Assembly: GCF_900119155.1 (NCBI RefSeq)
Contig: NZ_FPIR01000007.1
Coordinates: forward strand, 1-64,000
Source: Ruminococcus sp. YE71
Lineage (GTDB): Bacteria; Bacillota; Clostridia; Oscillospirales; Ruminococcaceae
Length of the DNA stretch: 64,000 nucleotides
Reading direction: 5' to 3'
Below are positions 61,091-64,000 of this stretch, one piece after another (within the stretch, counting starts at the first letter, position 1; every line of letters begins with the position of its first letter). The position numbers were made by a program, and so were the translations under genes. The notes beneath the pieces were generated by a model, which saw nothing but the letters and a program-made list of their open reading frames with translations, did not search any database and had not been told where the DNA came from.

Positions 61091-61132
61091 ATCGGTAAAG
61101 ATGCTTAAACTATAGAATTGGAGTGCTAAGAG

Positions 61133-62953
61133 ATGAAGGATCACGGAAGAAAATTATCAAAGGTAACTGCATTCGCAACGTCGCTGTTATCGGCCGGAGC
61201 TATGATGACATCGTCGCTCCCGATCACACAGCTGACCGCATCCGCAGACAGCGGTGATGCAGATTTCTCGCAGGCGCTGGCACTGTCCCTGTATTTCTAC
61301 GACTCGAATATGTGCGGTACGGGCGTTGATGACGGCCCGCTCACATGGAGAGGCAACTGCCACGTTTCGGACGCAAGCGCTAACCTTAACAGCGCTGTAA
61401 ATCTCGGCGGTGCAAGAAGCCTTGTTGACCCCGACGGCGACGGCAAGGTAGACGTTTCGGGCGGTTATCACGACGCAGGCGACCACATCAAGTTCAACCT
61501 GACTATCGGTTTTGGCATGAACAGCCTTGCTCTTTCCGACTATCTCAATCCCGGGGCTTACCAGAAGGCAGGCTGCCGCGACCATCTGCTGTACATTCTG
61601 AAGAATGGCGCAGATTACATGATGAAGACCACATTCCTTGATTCCAACGGTGACGTTGGCGCTGTATGCTACATGGTTTCCGACGAGGGTGACCACAGCT
61701 ACTGGGGTGCCCCCGAGATGCAGAACGGCGACCGTCCGACCTACTGGCTGACACCTTCCAGCAACAACTCTGCTATCGTACTTGAGATGGCGAGTGCGCT
61801 TGCAGGTACTGCTGTTGCATTCAAGGATTCCGACTCGGCTTACGCTGCTAAGTGTACCAAGTACGCTAAGGCTCTGTATAAGTTCGGCACACAGCATACC
61901 GGCAACTATATGCAGGGTATGGGTTCCATGTATTCGACCGATTCGCAGTATCAGGACGAGCAGGCAATGACCGAAGGCTGGCTGTACGTACTGGGCGAGG
62001 GCTCGGAGCCTTCCTTCAAGCTCACCAACAACGGCTGCTACAACAATCAGTACTATGATTATCATCTGTACAGCTGGGACAAGGTATGGTCGGGCTATGC
62101 TGCTCTGATGTACAAGAAGACAGGCAATTCCAGATATGCAGAGGAGCTCAGGTTCGAGGCAAACAACAAGGGCGGTATGAGCGAAGGCAAGTACAACACC
62201 TGCAACGCTGACTGGGGCTGCACTCGTTACAACTGCGCAGTTCAGATGGAAGCACTCGCTGCTGTCGGCAACAACAAGGACGATTCTCTTGCAAAGGGCG
62301 CCAAGTATCAGATGAACTACATCCTCGGCAATAACCCGTACAACAAGAGCTTCCTGACAGGCTACGGCAATTCCTGGTCGGCAAAGGTCCACCACAGAGC
62401 CGCTAACCCCGGTAACGGAAATCCTTCCGACAATCCCACTGCAAAGTATGTAAACTACGGTTATCTCATCGGCGGACCCGATGCTTCGGGCACATTCAAC
62501 GAAGTTACCGAAAGCTACCGCTGGACTGAGGGTGCTCTTGACTACAACGGCTGCTTCGCTCTTGCTTGCGCAGCACTTGTAAATCTGTACGGCACTCAGG
62601 GCGACGGCGCTGCAAGCATCGTCAACAGCGCTTCCGAGTTCAAGAAGAACTACTCCTTCGGCGGCGGTTCCAGCACTCCCGATCCTAAGCCGACTTATCC
62701 TGTCGCTACTTCCAGCGTACAGGGCAACACCCTGACACTCAACTGGTCCGCTGTTGAAGGCGCTCAGAAGTACTGCGTTGCTTACTACTCCGCAGGCAAG
62801 TGGAGAATTCTTGCTCAGGGCAACGTTCTGACCTACACAAGAACTAAGGTCCCCGCAGGCACCTACAAGCTCGTAGTCGGCGCAAAGATCAACGGCAACT
62901 GGGATATCAGCAACATCAACAGCAGAGCATTCACCGTTACCATCAACAAGTAA
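61133..62953 (+). CDS. GH9 endoglucanase with C-terminal Fn3-like module
   Basis: 606 residues. Signal peptide (about 1-38), GH9 (alpha/alpha)6 domain (about 41-505) with GGYHDAGDHIKF (catalytic Asp), SWDKVWSGY, VHHRA and the acid/base region ESYRWTEGALDYNG; then a linker and a C-terminal fibronectin-III-like module (about 520-606). No CBM3, no dockerin and no membrane anchor. It acts on cellulose or mixed-linkage glucan outside the cell. GGAG ribosome site about 9 nt upstream. Confidence 0.95.
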   Translation: MKDHGRKLSKVTAFATSLLSAGAMMTSSLPITQLTASADSGDADFSQALALSLYFYDSNMCGTGVDDGPLTWRGNCHVSDASANLNSAVNLGGARSLVDPDGDGKVDVSGGYHDAGDHIKFNLTIGFGMNSLALSDYLNPGAYQKAGCRDHLLYILKNGADYMMKTTFLDSNGDVGAVCYMVSDEGDHSYWGAPEMQNGDRPTYWLTPSSNNSAIVLEMASALAGTAVAFKDSDSAYAAKCTKYAKALYKFGTQHTGNYMQGMGSMYSTDSQYQDEQAMTEGWLYVLGEGSEPSFKLTNNGCYNNQYYDYHLYSWDKVWSGYAALMYKKTGNSRYAEELRFEANNKGGMSEGKYNTCNADWGCTRYNCAVQMEALAAVGNNKDDSLAKGAKYQMNYILGNNPYNKSFLTGYGNSWSAKVHHRAANPGNGNPSDNPTAKYVNYGYLIGGPDASGTFNEVTESYRWTEGALDYNGCFALACAALVNLYGTQGDGAASIVNSASEFKKNYSFGGGSSTPDPKPTYPVATSSVQGNTLTLNWSAVEGAQKYCVAYYSAGKWRILAQGNVLTYTRTKVPAGTYKLVVGAKINGNWDISNINSRAFTVTINK

Positions 62954-62993
62954 CAACGCTCGCTGTCAGATAACCGGCTAATCTAACAAAAAC

Positions 62994-63030
62994 AAAGCAG
63001 TCTGTGCAAATTTGTACAGACTGCTTTTTG
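62994..63030 (+). terminator. Terminator of the GH9-Fn3 gene
   Basis: AAGCAGTCTGT / ACAGACTGCTT stem (62995-63005, 63016-63026) followed by TTTT. Confidence 0.92.
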
Positions 63031-63033
63031 CAT

Positions 63034-63468
63034 GGGGGAGTGCGGGTTTCTTGGGGGAGACCCTTTTGAAAAAGGGTCTCCCCCAAACCCCCTCACTAAA
63101 ACTTTTAATACTTTTTGGCTTGTGGTGCTTCTTTCGTAGGTAGTGTTGGTCGGGAAGATGGTGATTCTACTCTTCAATTGTGTGTCCCTTGCCAAAAAGA
63201 CGTTCATGAGTGCGTTACGCATCATTGAGCGTATTCATCAGATGACATCTCTTGAAATGTCAAGGGACTATCTTCCCGACCACATCCAACAAACAACATA
63301 TTAAAAGTCTTTGGAAAGGGGTCTGGGGGAGAACCTTTCTTCCAGCCGTGCGAAGCTAAGGCGGCCGTGCGAAGCTAAGGCGGCCGTGCGAAGCTAAGGC
63401 GGCCGTGCGAAGCTAAGGCGGCCGTGCGAAGCTAAGGCGGGTTTCCCCCAGGAAAACCCACAGTCAGC
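63034..63468 (-). repeat. Family A palindromic repeat, copy A12 with 5-unit tandem array
   Basis: Complete copy in the orientation opposite to A4. Left end GGGGGAGTGCGGG, hairpin GACCCTTTTGAAAAAGGGTC, reversed core CCTTGCCAAAAAGACGTTCA, CATATTAAAAGTCTTTGG, and the other hairpin opened at its apex by five 19-bp units. Outer end CCCACAGTCAGCG. Confidence 0.92.
63345..63439 (-). repeat. Tandem array, 5 x 19 bp
   Basis: Five perfect copies of GCCGTGCGAAGCTAAGGCG (reverse complement of the array at 19555), starting at 63345, 63364, 63383, 63402 and 63421, without spacers. Confidence 0.98.
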
Positions 63469-63481
63469 GACACAAATTCGG

Positions 63482-64000
63482 TCATTTGCCCGATGTTTTT
63501 CGGGACAGGAGAACGACCGTCTCGATGCCTGTAGTGTGCGGGAACATATCGACGGGCTGGATATAGCGTGCGCGGTAGCCCTCTTTCTTGAAGAGCCGCA
63601 GGTCACGTTCGAGAGTCTCGATCTTGCAGGAGACGTAGACTATCTTTTCGGGGGCGAGTTTTCCTGCCGCCGTGATGAATTCAGCCGACGCGCCTGCGCG
63701 GGGCGGGTCGAGTATCAGCACGTCGCAGCTCTCCCCTTCGGCGGCGAGGCGCTGCATGAAATCGCCTGCGTCCTCGTTGCAGAAGCGGATATTGTCAAGC
63801 CCGTTGAGCTTCGCGTTCGCGACGGCGTCCCTGACCGCGGCAGGGTTGAGCTCCGTTCCCGTCACGTCGGCGCCGCGTTTCGCGCATATCATGCCGATAG
63901 TTCCCGTTCCGCAGTATGCGTCTATCACCTTCGTGCCCTTGCCGATGTCGGCAGCCTCCACCGCGCAGGTGTAGAGCTTCTCGGTCTGCAAGGAATTCAC
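63482..64000 (-). CDS. RlmD/TrmA-family (uracil-5-)-methyltransferase, C-terminal part
   Basis: 172 residues visible; the gene runs past base 64000, so the apparent first Met is internal. SAM-binding DAYCGTGTIGMICA (about 27-40), ELNPAAVRDA, LILDPPRAG (about 95), and YVSCKIETLERDL where the family catalytic Cys sits. The usual CNP is CKI here, and the terminal QTxHVE is HTTGIE. The TRAM and N-terminal domains lie outside. Probably methylates 23S rRNA or tRNA uracil. Confidence 0.88.
   Translation of the reverse strand: MNSLQTEKLYTCAVEAADIGKGTKVIDAYCGTGTIGMICAKRGADVTGTELNPAAVRDAVANAKLNGLDNIRFCNEDAGDFMQRLAAEGESCDVLILDPPRAGASAEFITAAGKLAPEKIVYVSCKIETLERDLRLFKKEGYRARYIQPVDMFPHTTGIETVVLLSRKTSGK

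Noticed and set aside
61187-62956. A 589-codon frame opposite the GH9-Fn3 gene
   Set aside because: Antisense shadow; Cys/Val/Ala-rich composition and no domain.

Overview
The window looks like a chromosomal segment of a fibrolytic Ruminococcus-type Firmicute (Oscillospiraceae/Ruminococcaceae). This rests on a cellulosome-type dockerin on a rhamnogalacturonan lyase, several plant-wall hydrolases (two GH9, one GH5, one GH30 with CBM22), strong AGGAGG ribosome sites, TTGACA-17-TATAAT promoters and a two-gene SufC/SufB-like iron-sulfur system. Species cannot be fixed from sequence alone. There are no rRNA genes, recognisable transposase or prophage genes; one tRNA (Arg-CCT) is present.

Layout. 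0-5 kb: end of a cell-wall-anchored protein, an XRE regulator, a phosphodiesterase, three small unknown proteins and comEC. 5-14 kb: membrane-anchored GH9, recA-recX, membrane proteins, ung, a YbhN-like protein and the tRNA. 14-24 kb: sufC/sufB-like pair, a cREC protein, recQ, mnmM, a flavodoxin-fold protein, MscS, an ion-transporter-superfamily permease and a GAF-GGDEF protein. 24-32.6 kb: a two-component system and a tight six-gene redox operon around two 2-hydroxyacyl-CoA dehydratase / double-cubane-type proteins, their ATPase activator, a membrane polyferredoxin, a CcdA-like protein and a small four-cysteine protein. 33-48 kb: metG, gltX, GH5, an AI-2E-type permease, ilvB, yitT, a dCache-GGDEF protein, an orphan amino-acid-binding lipoprotein and a DUF2142 protein. 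48-55 kb: an FtsX-type exporter, a CotH-family lipoprotein and a two-component system. 55-63 kb: PL11-dockerin, GH30-CBM22-Fn3-Fn3 and GH9-Fn3. The window ends inside an rlmD-like gene.

Nearly every larger intergenic gap carries dispersed, palindromic, non-coding repeats. Family A (about 12 full or degraded copies) has terminal inverted hairpins and looks like a MITE. Family B (about 5 copies) is a modular hairpin element; two copies flank gltX in opposite orientation. Both families can carry copies of one 19-bp unit at the apex of a hairpin, amplified to 6 and 5 tandem units in two family A copies. Family A copies also sit between promoter and gene in the suf operon and a GGDEF gene.

The two strongest candidates for undescribed biology are the redox operon, where a dehydratase-family subunit has lost its aligned iron-sulfur cysteines next to a cysteine-rich partner, and the repeat/VNTR system. 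A smaller regulatory find is a shared promoter architecture (two TTAAAG/TTTAAG half-sites 10 bp apart before an extended -10), which ties the 53-55 kb two-component system to the FtsX exporter.
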